A stretch of DNA of 64,000 nucleotides from Lingula anatina (Eukaryota > Brachiopoda > Lingulata > Lingulida > Lingulidae): assembly GCF_001039355.2 (NCBI RefSeq), contig NW_019774859.1, positions 401,760-465,759 on the forward strand. Direction: 5' to 3'. Position numbers and translations under genes: made by a program. Position 1 is the stretch's first letter. The number at the start of each line of letters is the position of its first letter. The notes beneath the pieces are model-generated. The model saw only the letters and a list, made by a program, of their open reading frames with translations. It was not told the origin of the DNA and did not search any database. Shown here one piece after another: positions 1 through 15,700 of the stretch.

Positions 1-830
1 ACCGTCTTTACCGACATATAAATAACACACGTAAATTCTTCTATACAACTTTAACATATGTACAGCAATATTTTACAAGTTGCAGTGTAACTGCTTCGAA
101 TTATGCTTCATTGGCAAGACCTGGCCATAACATAGTGCGACTATAGATAATTTCTCGCAACTGTTACTTATATCATAAATGCAAAATCATATCTATCTAA
201 GCGCAACTGAAAACATTCACTGAAGCAGTTGCAATTATATTAAATCGACACCATTCAATTGTTCTTGCGTCCGTGAACACAACAACCGGTTTGACCAATT
301 GTGTGCAATCGCTTATAATAAACATGGTCACCTTTTGGGCATCCAATCATATTACGACTTTTGGATCCATCCTTTTTTATTTCAAGTTCGTAATTATAAC
401 TTGGAACGTCTAACAATAGGAAAACTCCGTTATTGCGCCTTGAGCGTCCTTGTTTTTACACCCTAAGTGAATCTGTGAATTTTATGGGCGATTTAACCCA
501 AATTTGTTTCCGTCATAAAAACGCACAGTACACGTAATCGCTTGTAAGTGTGCACCAAGTCCATACGTCAGCAGCGTTTTAGGGCAGGAAGAGGCAGATC
601 AGCGAGTACTACGTACTGCACAGCGAAGCGGGGCGATATAAGCCAAGAGGATCGACCGCTGTTTCATTTGTGCTTCAAAAAATAAGAAAAGCTGCTATGC
701 TCCTGCTCAAAGGTCTCAATATGACGGTCACTTCAACAGCGAGACGACTGTATTTGGGAGAATCTTGTTCTGGCTTCATAAACTAGAGTCCTCTCTCTCT
801 CTCCGTTGCTAGTTTCGATTACATGTTATT
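1..830. other. Region downstream of chordin, no gene seen
   Basis: AT-rich sequence between the window edge and the chordin stop codon. No open frame with splice sites or a recognisable domain was found on either strand. The part nearest 830 should hold the chordin 3' UTR on the minus strand. A short CT run lies at about 791-803. Confidence 0.5.
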
Positions 831-3800
831 TTATTGTGTAGATTGTTGTCTGGAAGACTTTCTTCTGTTCTTTCTTCTCCTCCCTCGCCTGGGAGACTGG
901 TCTTCTGTAATAAATAAAATGGGAATTTAATAAGAGGTTCAAAATAAATAAATGCGACAGATTCAGAAAGGTACATCTTAACTAAAACAAAATAAGTTTT
1001 GACACTGTTTTTACACAAAATATACCCAACAATTAATAAAACTACGGCCTTGAATGAAACTTCCCTCATGGCGAATTCTTAAAGATAATAAGATACGTAA
1101 CAGAAGTTATAGCGTAATTTACAATTTTTCACGATAGTTGGCGTACCTGAGCAAACTCGACAGCACGAACCTTCTACCTTCTTCTTTCGCCTACAAGAAA
1201 GTTTTGGACATCTTGGCCGCCTGCATTTCGCATTTCCATTCTGAAAAAAACAGGATTAAATTATTCACCTTAGAAAATACGAGAAAAACACAAACCTGTT
1301 TAACTTATGATTGAGCAAGAATATCACGTTAAAGAAAAAAAAACAAATAACTCACTAACTCCAAACAATTATCAGCTTTATAACCAAATTCACATCATTG
1401 TGGGTTAAGTTTACATCAATATTAAAGTCGAAAGTCGAATCATTAAATCACACATATCATAAAATCGCCAAATAAAAAGTGATGGCCGGCGGGGGTGAGG
1501 AAGGGGTATTGTTATAAACCCCCCCCCCCTCCGCTTCACCTTTAATCACAGGAAACTGCCAAATTGACAGAACGACGCACAAACATACCTTGCATTTACA
1601 CGTCACACACTTAATGGCCCCCAGCGAGTGTACCCTCGGGTTCCACTCCGCACCGTTCTCGTAGTAACTCTCCCCAACCCGGCAGCCTGCTTTAGTCCCA
1701 TCTCGCTGCATCTTTGGCTGGTCGACCACACTGTTTGCAGGGGGCGCTGTCACTTCTGCAATAGATAAATGTATGTGAGTGAGGTGGGTGCGGTCTTAAA
1801 CAAAAACTGTGGAGCATAAATGCATTTTATGCATTAAACGATCTTTTAAAGAATTACATAACCCTTGTTATGAAACATCATATGGCGTTTGACAGGAAGA
1901 CCCAAATGTGCGTTGTCGGTTTCAATAATGCAAAAGACATATAGGAATGACAAATTATGGAGAAAATGTTGAAATATTAAGAGCACTTAACATAAGATTT
2001 ACCACTGAGAATAGGAAATGCTATTAGCTATGGAATAACACACTCAAAGTCTTTGAACATACCTGGACAAACTTTACAACAATCTGTCTCCCGAACCCTG
2101 ATGGCGTCTTGTTCGGAACATGTCAGAGGCGGGCAGCTCAGTTTGGTGCAGTTGTATTCGTTCTTTCCCGGCTTAAGTAGAAATAGAATAAACAGTTATT
2201 ACATGCAGGATTTTGTAATGCTTATTGGTATCTCAATTTTAGTTGCCGTGGTTGTTGTTGCTTGTGTGTGTGTGTGCATGCGTGCGTGTGTGTGAGTGAC
2301 TGCGTGTGCGTGTGCGTGTGTGTGTGCATGTGTGTATATAAAATAGACTCCTATTTCATTAAGTTTTCAGGAATCTGAAATGAGCACTGTATGGTATCGA
2401 AACTGAGAAAATTAATTATTTCTTTAACTAACATCAACAGATTCGTTCATAAATAACGTTTACAGACACATACTGTGAAAATGCATTCAACAAAAATAAA
2501 CCTACCACGCAAGAGCAGACTGCGCAGACGACAAAACCAAACGGGTGTACGTAAGGGTGCCATGGGGTATCCGCGTTGTGCCACTTTTTGTCGCCGGGAA
2601 AGTAACATTGGTCACTTGGGGACACTCTCTTCTCTAAAAACAGAATCAAAAGGAAAGGAATATATAAATCGTCACATTTTCTTTATCCTAGATGACATAC
2701 ACAAAATGCTTTTAGAAACTTTCTCTTAAAACAAGGTGTTTTCGACTTCAAATGACCTTCATACAATGCTATTTCTGTTAAAGAGTTAAGCTATCATTAC
2801 CTGGAGGAAATAGAAATTTATACAGTGTGTTTGCAGACGTTAACCTTAAGCTCTTTATATAAACAGATATGTTTACCAAAGCCTGTAATTATACGACCGT
2901 TTACGTAAACCCAGGTATCAAATGCGGCGATGCATCACAAGAAGTCTTTAGCGTTTGAATAATCTTAACACGAACTTTAGCAATCGGATTCTGAAATGCA
3001 CACTGAGGCACATACAACTTCCACAAATAGAATGTGTACATTATTTTTTGTTTTTTTTTTTCTTTCTATCTTGACATTTGGCTAACAGTCTGAGTCAGTC
3101 TAAAACTCACCACCTACGTTTTCATTTTAAGGGCACTTGACAGAATTCAATTTGTGTCGTACATTTTACATATCGTCTCAAGAAATTATTTTTTCATCAT
3201 AATCATCATTTTCATTACTGGCGAACCAAATCCAGTGCCATTTCATCACATTGTGGCAGTTGTGCCTGAAGTGCAAATTGCGGTAGTTGTGACTTACCAT
3301 TCTGTACACACGTGGGGCAGCACTCTCCAGGAAGTGTCACCGGGTTGTCACACTGGGCTGCGGGACAGATGACGGCCTGGCACTGGGTTTGTCCACGCTG
3401 TAAGGTACACAATAAGATAGTAAGTTTATATGGAACACCCTGAGCTAAATAACCGTCAAACCTCGTGAAACTCATTGAGAAAATAACCGCTTGCTTTGTC
3501 GTATTCGATACTTGAAACCTGTGAGAGCAAACCTTTGTTTCGGACAATGTATTTATTGATTTTTAACGCCTTAATGCTGTAATAAAGCGTGTATCTCTGA
3601 CCGTCTAAAAATTAAACCAATCGGTCTAACTTTTTTTATTGCCCATGTGTTATGTGTAACGTACCTTGCAACTGCAAGTGGTGCAGACATCAGTTTTGTT
3701 TGGTACCCATGTTTCGCCATCTTCATAAAGCATGCCCTCGTATTTACATTTGATGCTCACGTATTCGTCCACCATATTGTTGCTCATGTCTTCAAGGATA

Positions 3801-6800
3801 TGTCCTGTAGCATCCGGGTACTGTGAGGAAGTGGCGTCACGATAACAGTATCCAGGCGCAGTTGCTTGAACCTGATTTTAAAAAATCACAGCATCCGAAT
3901 TGAATGATCAATATATAAAATTTTACTCTTTTTACTCATTAACATTTATCAGTTATTCGAGGTGAATACAGATAAGTGAACGGTCAAAGAAGGTATATAA
4001 ACATATAAATCAGACGATGTGGTATACCACGTGATACTTACAGGTGCCCGGATGACGCCCTTGGGATGTGCTTTTATGCTGACTTGCACATATGCTTGGC
4101 CCAACTCCACATGACGGAAGAAAGCCTTTGATAAATCTTCGATTTTGCCCGATACCTGCGAAGAAGATTGATTTTTGTTTATAAAAGATACCTTTTTAAA
4201 AATTTTAAATGATTTATTTTCAGGCAACACACGAATACACAGTTCGGTTATGTACATGCTTGAGGTTATGTACAACTTTTGATGTAAAACGGTAGATTGT
4301 AAGACGGGGCGGGACTCACCTTAGAACCTGTAAAGCCTCTTATCTTCTTCTCATACGTCTTGCCGTTCACCACGTCTCCAACTTCCGCCACGAACGTGCC
4401 GTCATCTTCACGACTCAAACCGGAAACTACGATCTCGAAGTTCAGTGCGCAGGCGCGGTCGAAAGCGACCCAGGCGTGGCCCGCTGTCCCCGCTGCTAGG
4501 GGTGGGCTGAGGTTTGAACCTGACATCACGAATGGGTGACCTAAAGGGGCAATAAAGAAAAGTTATAACTATTTTTATTAAGTTTTCTTATAATTGTTAA
4601 CATTATAGTTTCCCATACACCTTTAAAACAGATACCATTTTCTTTTCATAATAAGAGCGATTTAAACATCTCCAAACAATATTTATAATTATCCTTCAAT
4701 CCGCTGTTATCATAAAGACGGAAATGAACATATCATTTTTATCTTGTCCTCGTATAATTTCACATTTTAACCGCATCCGTTATCATGCTACAAGCAAAAC
4801 CAGTAACATGGTTTTCAGGCAGCACCCGGTCTTACCTGTATGCCTGTTAAAGCGGTCATCATACAGAAGCTGAGTGACGCGTCCTCTTAGAGCGCTGTCC
4901 TGATTTTTTGCAGTCTGTACATCTATGAAAAGCTGTTCTCGTAAAAGCATGTAAATCTCGCGAGAGTTGGGTTTTCCGAACGTCCCGTTTGCCTAGAATA
5001 AAAGCATATAAACTCAAAGACATAATGTATATTTCTCAAAACTCACGTCTTCCAAACAAGAACATGTGATGAGTTCATAAGGAATAAGAAGATAGCCGAT
5101 ACTGTGTTATAAAATACGTTAAATATACAACAACACACAGGATTAAGCCTTCGGAATTCCTTTCTCTAGTATACTTTACTATAACAAACCCTTGGTTTTC
5201 AGCTTGTGTTTGGTAATTATCACATATGACCCGTGTGTTTCGTTTAAAAGAATTAAAGTAAAAATAGAAATTTAATTTACCCAGCCATCAAAAGATCCTT
5301 TGTCAGCTTTGAAATCTTTGATCATCTTAGTTACTCTCTTCCTGCGGCCTTTCCTGTTCGGAGCGCCCTCCATGGTCATGCCGGTAACCTTGCTGTCTAA
5401 ACCGAGCAGACGAACCTGAAAATTAACCACAAATTATGATTGCCGCGCTCTTGTGAAATATTGGTCTAAGACTAACTATACCCGCCGAACTGGGTTTGGC
5501 ATCACAAAATAAATTTCTTCTGATAACTGATTTTTATTTCCAGGCTGTCTTCTTTGATTCAAGATAAATCAAAAAGAGGCTTAGTTCAAAGGTATTGCTT
5601 ATGTTTCTGGTTTTTCTTCCTTAATAAGGTGGACTGATATGCACTCATATTTTAAGGTTCCAAAATCTTGATCTTAAACTTTAGAGAGGCTTTTTGTGCA
5701 ACCGTAACTACGTACTGATTTGTGCGCAGTTATTGATGATCTGAATGTCAAAATTTCCAACCAGGATGGCCGAGTGGTTAAGGCGTTGGACTTAAGATCC
5801 AATGGACGAATGTCCGCGTGGGTTCGAACCCCACTCCTGGTAGCCTTCATTTTTGGTGCATGACGCGATCTCATTATCACGAGTTACATTATTGGCGAAT
5901 AATAAATTCAAACAAGATGCCTATTTAATCAGAAAACACTGCTTCAAACATGATTCTATCAAGAGTACGTTATCCCTGAAACCAATTTATGAAGGCATTT
6001 GTTTTATTATCTTACCTTGTAGTGAATTCGGCCATCGTGTCCTATGGTGATGATAGCAGATCCCGCGGCAGCTGTGCGAGATTTCTCGAGACTTTCCCTG
6101 CCTGACAGCACCCCTTGGAACTCTGAAGTAAATTTTATAAATATTCTGTTAACCTCAAATATTTAGAATTAATTCAATTGACACCAGATCAGTAGACAGC
6201 TATTGCTGAATACATTCATTGGCAAAATATGAAATTCACGGTGAAGTTATTGAGGGTGTGTACATATTAAGGTATTGAAAAACGCCAGACCTTTTAATAT
6301 TTATGCCGCATTACATTGAATAAACCTCAACATACAATAATGCGTGAACCGCAAACTTAATACAGGTATTCTTTTTAACAAGATTCTCCAAAACCAGCAT
6401 AAAAACACTGTCTACTCACCGTTACACGTTAACTTAGGTGTTAGGTCCCCCTTGACCTCTCGGCCATTATCACTGACCACGACCATGGTCAGTTTCCCTC
6501 TGGCCAGCTGTCGGGACTCCTGCGTGGTCAAAGATGACCAGACCTCTATCAGTTCGGTGGACTGAAAGAGTATTTGGAAATACATTAGGGACTTAATATC
6601 CCATTAGTCGGCGTATTGCCAATTTATCGTTGGTCAAGTAGACTCAATTTTGGGCTAGAAGTAATGCCTAAAACTTGTAAGCTCAAACCTATATGGACGG
6701 TCGAAATTGGATATCGACAAAATGTTCTAAACTTAGTTGTAATACCATCCGCGTATTGTACGTATTAACGAAGTTTTGTAACTTCTGCCCCGACTCTGAT

Positions 6801-9800
6801 GTAAACATTGACAAGACTCACCCCAGACGATGCTCTAACTTTCAGATTCTTCACTGGTTTGCCGTCTTTCAGAAAAGTTATGGTTGTGCTTTCTGAAACA
6901 AATATATATCAGCCTGATTAATTAAGTAAAGACAAAAAAAAAACCATTCGCGATGCCTCCTCAAGAACATATTAGTAGTGATTAATGATAACTGCCCGAG
7001 TCAGTCTGTAGGTGTATGAACAAAAAACACAGCTACCAGGAGTGGGGTTCGAACCCACGCGGACATTTGTCCATTGGATCTTAAGTCCAACGCCTTAACC
7101 ACTCGGCCATCCTGGTTCGATTACTAACGTAAGACACGTGCGCGATTCGGCAAAACAGCACAAATTTAGTTTTTTCGTATGTAATCATTGACGTGGGATC
7201 ATGAGAGCTGGATGGGGGAGGGATTTTTCTGAATGCGAACTCCCATCCATTTAAATTATGGACAAAATGCAGGTAAAAAGGGGTTCAAATTACTGTCGGC
7301 GAGACAGAAAAACATGATTGTGAATTTCAGCGACAAAATAAAAATGTTACTGATATTTGTGATTTTTAATTAAAATCATACGTCGAGTAAAGTATTTGCC
7401 AGCAGCCCCAATAAAACACGGCTTGTTGATAGAGTTCTTTACCTCCTTCGGCTAGAAGCCCGTCAGACATGACAACAAAGCTGAGGTCATCCCCTGAGCG
7501 TCCAAGTGTCATCATGGCCGCTGCACCACTTCCGTCTGGAACTTCTGGTTCCAGAAGACCACTGAATGTTTCTGTAAAAAAAAATAATAAAATAAAATAA
7601 AACAAATAAATAAATAAAAACAATAATTGCATGGGATTGTCTATGTTTACTGGACAAGGACGCAACTATAACTATTTCATTAAAAATGGTCTTATTCTGA
7701 AGCCGAAACTATATGCTTTGTTTATTCTTCATTAGACGAAGTAGATTTAGTATCGCGACACTAAAAAGACCTTACCTTCTTCCAAAGCTTTGTGAGTTAT
7801 AACTCGGCCAGATATTTCGCCATTTGGGAATCTGTCTGTAGCCAGTGTGACAAAAAGGTTTCTGTTCTCCAGGAACTTCTGGTAAATTCCCGGCATATTA
7901 ACCCACACCCCGCATACCTAGAAGTAAACGAGAACAAATGATTTTCTCCAGAAACTCTGAATATGGAATTAATGATCAAATCATCATTACATATTATATA
8001 TGCTTTGCGTGTAAGGTAAAATTGTTTCCTGAAGTTCAGTTATATTTAAAATGGCCATACGCGTCATGAATAATGCTGTTGTTTACTTCATGCGCGCGTT
8101 ATACACAGTCACAGTATTACGCGCGCATGAAGTACCACCGATATTGTGGAAGTCAATGGAATAACTGATTCTTACTCTGTTCTTGAACTGTTCTGTTTTC
8201 ACCACTGGCACTTGGTAATAGGTCTCTCCTCTCTCGTCCGTAAATCTGATATATGTCGGAGATCCCAACCTGAAGATATAATGTATCTATCTATTTAAGG
8301 ATTGGCATACATACACTTTATTTTTTTCAATAAAAAGTTAAAGAAAAACGCTTCTGATATGAAATAGAAATATTGGAATATTTTGGAATTTTTGGCTACA
8401 ATAGTGTACAAAAGTGTAATATGAAATAGCATTCAGCGGTAGCTGGGTGTGCTCATTATCTAATTGTGATAGTTGAGACACCACCAACACAAACACAATC
8501 GCAATCACAACCCCACAACTTACCGTCTGCTATAATGTACGGAGTAATGGAAAGAGCCCTCAGTAAGTGTGAAGTAGCCTCTGGCCACGCCCCTGGTGGC
8601 CACAGCCTCGGGTACGCCCTTGCCGGTCAGCAAACTGGTGAACACTAAAATGATGAAAATCATTTAAGCAAATGCTATTCAGTCCATAAAATTACACCAA
8701 AAATTTCAGAGCGAGGCTTACTGGCGGCGTGCTCTCCTTCAAATGCTGAATGAGTTGACTGACAGGTTTTTAATGGAGATATCAACGGTGCTTTAGGACG
8801 ACGTGACTGCTTTAAATATATTCAAGCTCACGACGACGTATTTGCGTGATGACAAATGCCGGGGTAGATTTGTGAGACTCAGTTAAAAGCATGCAATGAG
8901 CATTTGACCTATATCCAACCGAAATACGTTTTACTGAAAAATTTGGACGTTTCTCTTTGTCATTATAGTATAAACAATCCCAAACCGTTGAAAAAATTAC
9001 GCTTCGAAAAATATTTTTTATGTTTAAATTACTATTTTTTCCGTTAGGAGAAAAATTACCCGGTCTCTTCCTCAATTAGGAGAGTGACTCAAACATTGAA
9101 AAAACTCAAAAACATGTATATGGCTATTCATCATGTAAACGGTTTTGGTAAGTCTTGGACATTGAAAGAAAGTGCAGAAATTTTCGGTTAATATTTTTCT
9201 ACAACAAAGGTTTGGCGCTCAATGTGGGACATTTTCAAAAGCATCCACCGCGATTCCGTAATTCTGTGAAAGGAGAAACCGAGATGCAAGGCAGGCTGCC
9301 AAATGGCGTGCTTCAGGTACAAGTGTAGCGAAAAGCTGAGTTTCATAGTGGAATGTTCTCCCCATTGTTTTGGAAATATGCCATATGGCCCTACATTCAA
9401 AATCACAGAGAAAATGTAAACACAAGTATAAATGCTACACGACATCTTAAACCGCATATTGTAGGCTAAATTTATCCCTGTTTCTTTTTGGATCAAAGGA
9501 GTCCCAAATTCTGCCTACCTTGTATGTGTGAGTTTTCTCCGAATCTGGTGTCACTGACGGCTTTGTCTTCTGTGCTCCACGTGGTGACACCTTTTGCTGT
9601 AAAAAAAAAATAAATTTTTTGTTATAATTCCCTGATTAAGAAACATATTTTGTTAAGTATATATCCTATCTTTCTGTGAATCTCTGGAAAAAAAATATTA
9701 ATAAAACCTTAATTGGTGTTGTAAAGGGAAAGAGGGGAAGACAAAACTAGAAACATAAAAAGTAATAAATAAAGTAAATTAATAATCTGTTAATGACGCG

Positions 9801-12346
9801 GACACGACACATACTGGCAACCACAAACGTCATCACAGTCGCAAATCCCGCGAGGCTGTTTGCCAGGGCAACGACGTTGCCATAGCGACTACGTCCTCCT
9901 CTTGTCGCCGTCATCTGATGTGAGAAGGTGATGGGTCTCATACCTCCAGCAACTCCCTACAGCACTCTCCGTCAAAATATGTGTCAAACGACCCCGAGTC
10001 CTTCCTATACTCAGTATGTTACGAAACCGAGGATATCCTCAAAATCCTAATTTTTTTTTTGCCTTTGGCAACGAATTCAAGACACCATCAAAAGAGACGT
10101 AATATTTATCCTTTCGTCTGCGCTGTTGAACCCAGGTGTCAAATAATTCGAAAATCACATTTTAAAGCGACAAACAAGACGCTGATTGTGACACACGTCT
10201 AGGCGGGGCCACGACTGTCATTCGGTTCGCGGGCCGCATTGACGGGGCGCTCTCTTCTTCCCGGTCCCGTGTGTTTCACTAAGTAGATGTCAGTGGGTCT
10301 CGGTGATCACGTAACTCGTCAACTCCCCCTTCGGGTCGTATGGTTAATAGATCTTAATGGTAAGCACGTTCCAACGGGCGCCGCGCGTCTTGTCCTACAG
10401 TGGGAGTGTGGGACAACATAACTTTGGTGACTTAACACTCCTTCTCACGACTACCATTCCATTTTCTTCGCACGCTGCTTTGGGAGGAAGTGTACGGACT
10501 CCATTCAGTAAAATACTCAAACGCGGCCAGATGTATTAGTCGTTGTCATGGATAAGTAGTTCAAACGCATGGCTTGTTGTGTCTCTCTGGTAGTTAAGGT
10601 GCTGTTTTCTGGTGTCCGTGAAAATGAGGTTGCGCTTCCCCTGCATGACTTCAGCAAGAACAGACAGTGAGCAATGCGTCGATGTTTAATAAATAATCAC
10701 GCTGTTTTCACCCCGTGGACTTTTAACATAAAAAACAACTCTCTAAGAATACGTGATCGTAAAAAATAACCCCTGACTTGAGTAGAAACTATAATAAACT
10801 CGCTCGAACTTTCCCAAGTATCTTTGTGCGTTGTTTTACAATTCAAATTCTCATTCGACGACGCCGAGCAAGAATGACAAAAATGTTCTGAGGAGGACGA
10901 TTTCCGCTTGCACGAACTTGCCGTGTTTTACTTATATTTCAACTCCACTGAAAGCACTTCGCCTGTTCAAAGTAGATAAAAAATTGCTTCGTTTAAAGTT
11001 GAACCTCGATAGTTAAAAGATGTCGTTGAGTAGTCTAGTTCGGCGTTGCTAAAACACCCTCATTCGTCTTCCGTCAACGGAGGTCGTTAAGCTGATGTTG
11101 TCGATGACGTATCTTAGTTGCTTTATTTGTTCACGTTTATCATGTGACATAAATTACATCAAAAGACTTTAATGATCTTCGATATATTTCGCGAGACAAA
11201 AATTAGGCAATTTATAAAAAGTTTTTATTAATTTTTTTTATTCGTGGGCAATGGTAATTCTAAGGAATATGTCGGGTAATCTTATAAATTTATTAAAGAT
11301 GGCTCAATTCGCTGCTTTTATTTAATTCTATTTACATGCAACCATCGCCAGCAAAAATTGAGATTTCGTCGGCAAAGAATTGCACTTTAGCGTTTGAGAC
11401 GCACTGCTCGAGTCCTAAATATAACAAGACGCCATTAATCTCAATCTAATCATTCTTTTCCAAGACGTAGTAACCTTTCTTTGATCTCAACTCAGTAGTT
11501 TCAACAAGATTTTTTCCATTTCTGTAAAACCCTGCCCTTTCGACAAATAGTTTATAATTATTCGAAAGTCTTGGGAGAGGTGACGAAAACAAATGCATAA
11601 AAAAAGAAAATACCAATCACTCCGGGAATTTTTCCACTTCAAAAGTGAAAAAAAAAGAAAGACAGAAACAGGCAAACAAATTTCCTAAAGCGATGTCATA
11701 TGTGACCCTTACAAACGACTTTTCTAAGGGAGAGCATTGTAAATGGACAGTGAACGCGTTTTATATAAAAATATTTCCAATAATACTTTTTCGGTTATAT
11801 GTGAAGAAGAGGCTGCGTTCCTCGAACTTTCCTTAAAGATTTTTTCATTTTATTCATTCCGTTTGCAATAAGACGCGGCAGACGTCCCATCAACATGTTT
11901 ACAAAAGCATGCGTACATGGCCAAATCCTGCTTCCCCGCGGGAGATAATTTCCCTTACTGCATTACGTGTATTTTCCGATCAAAGAAATGAGGGTGGTAG
12001 CGCCATGATAGGCTTGTCTTGACGCATGTTTTTCCCCTTGTTTTCACAATGTTCTTTGTTGTAGCGTAAAGGCGGCTGCATTGTGTCTTGTGTTTCTTTA
12101 TTCTACACATGGCGTGATTTCCAGGGACAGAGAATGCAGCAGACGACACCCAAACGTGCCCCTGTCGTCTGGGTAGAAACCACAACTGTCGTCTGCTCAG
12201 AAACACCATCACAAAACTCCGGGTCGGGGACCATTTTGTCGTACTTCAAAGCTTTCTCGCAAACGACACGAATCAATGGTGTTCAAGTCCTGCGTGTGCG
12301 GCATGTGTCTTATATCTTCAACATTTGCCTCCCAGACCGCTGTTCG

Positions 12347-12399
<53 letters not shown>

Positions 12400-12749
12400 G
12401 AGAAGAGAAGGGGGGGGGTCGTCGAGAAAGAATTAAGTAGAGAGACAAAGGGAAAACACATTAAACTATTACACAAAGCGAAATTAATCCATTTCATAAT
12501 GTCAACTGACATACTTGAGCACCAACTTGTGCGACATCTCAGCCATCTAACAAGAATATAATTTCTTTTACGACTTCGAGGAAGAAGCCGACATTTCATA
12601 TACGGTTCACTCAGATCCAATGGCTGATAGGCTATTTCGTTTAATATCATTGACCGTTTAGAATCACATCCCATGAATAAAATAAGTTAAGCAATTAGAG
12701 TGTCACATAGATAATGTGAGTCATCAGTTAGTTCTATTCTGGGGCAAAC

Positions 12750-12785
<36 letters not shown>

Positions 12786-15700
12786 AAACTGTAGGGATGG
12801 GGGAGGGAGAAAGGGTGTCTCTTTACTTACGGTCATTTCTGCAGACTTTACAACAGCTCTTTGGCGGAAGCCATTGGTCACTGCAGGTCAGCTTCGGACA
12901 CTTGTTCTTGATGTTGTTGCAATGGACTCGGCCTTTTCGTTGCAAAACCCCCTTTTTCATTACCTGAAACAACGATAATTTCCGACATATTTAGCACAAA
13001 GATGATTTCCAACATATTTAGGAAATTAAAAAAACAACTATGAGAGTTTTATTTTTCTGGAATACAATATGATTAAAATACAGATATTCGTAAGCTAAAT
13101 AGCGGCTTTTGCTTCACAGTAGCATTAACCAATTTAACCAAACAAAAAATCTCACTGATTTGTGTACATTAGTTGCCGCATAATTATTATACTATATAAC
13201 ATGAGTTCTATGCCACTAATTTTGTTTCATGAGTGAAATGATGATGTTAATAATGTTAATCATCATCATAGTAATAAGAAGAACAAGAACAAGAAGAACA
13301 GTAATAAAAACAATAATAATCACTGCAAAGGTGTTTTACCTTACACCCCCATCCCACTTGCAATACAACTTTCGATACTGCGGTGTACAGTTTAATCTGT
13401 TATTTAATATTCATATTTATTGATAACATTCATCACTTTATGTAATTATTTTAGATTAATCCTTATCTAGGTCTTTCACCTGCCATTTTAAGGTATTCAA
13501 CGCAAGAACTTGACGTCTTAATAAAAGAGCAGTCAGCGTCCGACGTGAGAAAGGCCCGAGCAAGGAGGAAATCCTTAGCATTCACCTCCGAACACGCGCA
13601 GGCAGGATGCGGCTTTTATTGTCCTTCGATTGATTGATAAATAAATGTGAAATTAATGACCTCGAAAAACAATCTCGCAGCTTAAAGGGCGTTGTCGTCC
13701 GCCCCGTTGAAAGGGGCTTAGAGGCATTTTCCTGAACGATTATTACCACCTATGAAGTTAAGCCCTATCTCATAAATTCCGTTCTTTTCAGCGACGCTTC
13801 GTTCACCCCATGTTGCTGTCAACTAGTATTTAACTTAGGCTTAACACTTTGCTCGTTCATTGCGTCCGCTACGTGACTTTCCAATAGGTTTGGTCACTAG
13901 CTACTGTAACAACAAGCCCTACCGCTTTTATAAAGAAGATAAGGGGAAACGCAATTTACGCCCTCGCTCGCTCTCTTTGCCATTCACGAAATACTGTCGT
14001 CTGCCGCACGTGCCAATAAATGTCGTCTGCTTGACTATGACGTCATGCGAGAGAGCACAAGATTCGTACCAAAGGTTGGAGATAATTATTGTAAAACAAT
14101 GCGATTATTGTGTAACAATAAAAGCAGCCGCATCCCTCGGCAACAAGATCTTGTAAATATTTTCATAACATCATGGCTTATAGCAACAAATTAATAAAAT
14201 AGGTTCTTGGAAAAAAAACTTGATTTCCTCTGATAAGATTGAAACAACGTTATTTCAAGTCAACTCCTGCAGAGACCCCATATCTAATCAGGCAGAAGCT
14301 TTATTTCTTAGAAACGATTAACTTGAATTACTGCTTTCGACGCAGAGAAATAACATATCAAAATCGTTTTTAAAGTTGTCTATTTACTACAAATAAAACT
14401 CTTGTTTAAACCGTGGATCTCTAACGCTTAATGTCTGATATTAAATCAAAACTCCATGCCCCCCACCCTTAATCGAAATGTGAAACGCGGCAAAAGGGGT
14501 GTTAATTCTGGCCTCGTCTCTTCAACGCGTTCCCTTCATATTTCAGCTAACATTTATGAGGCCTTGAGATAGGCTAACTTGTCTAAGCGCTGTGATGGCC
14601 GCTTATTTGCCATAACTCATACACCGGCGTTCTTAATTTAACAGTCATAAAGAACACAGGCTACTCAAACGATGAATCCAAAACGGTTTATTCTAATTTG
14701 AGTTTCACGAGGTTGCACCCGTATCCGTTTCGTCTAACCTGGTTCTCAAGCTGAATACAGGAAGGAGAGTTTTACACTGTACCCGCCCATTATAACTCTG
14801 GGGAGAGCTATCTTTAATACTACAGATATAGAGAGGCATTTTTTGCTCTTTTTAATAATTACACGAAAACTTTTGTGGCGAAGAGAGTCACCGGTATACT
14901 CGCCACGGAGAAAGTTAAGATTATCATGCGATAAGGTTAATAAATTATAATAACGTAATGAAAATTAACTGAAAAGAAAGATGTAATTATTAAAGGGGGG
15001 GGGGCTTGTATTTGCTCACAAATGCTGTTTATGTGTTAGTGTGTGTGGTTGGGGGGGGAGGAGGAGGGTACGGGGTACGGTATTCATCCCAGCATGACCA
15101 AGGTATTTTATTACAATCCAAGCAAATACGTCTTGACCTTCGTCTAAAAAGATCTCAGTTAAAACGCTGCCGGATGCCACCCATGCCCGTTTTACTTTTT
15201 TTATTTCCAAACTTCACCATTCAAAATATCTGTCAGAAACTGCGCTATATTTATATGTGTCCAGACAACGGGAAAGACGTTTTGAACTGGCTGGATTTAG
15301 AAACCACTTCCGAAGGGAATACATCATCTTATTTGCGTACCTTTCATCGACGGTTTGACTCACTTTGAACGGGTGCTTAGCACTAAAACTAATTTGGCTT
15401 CTTTGATTTGTCTTAAAGTGCAACCTGAGTGCACTTTCGTCTAATAATTGAATACTACTATTATTTTTCACAAAAGTTTCAGTTTTGTTATCATTTTTCT
15501 GTTGTAACTGTTTTCTATCAGTAACCGACTAAATATGATATATAACGTTGGAATTTGTTTTCTTTTCCCAAGTTATATAAAATATTATAACTGAGGTCGA
15601 ATGAGGTAAAAAAAAAAGAAGCGAACCCCCGTGGTCTTTCACTGCACGTGCGAATCTCTAAAAACAATAACAACGTTTGCCAAAAGAAACCCAAACAAAT

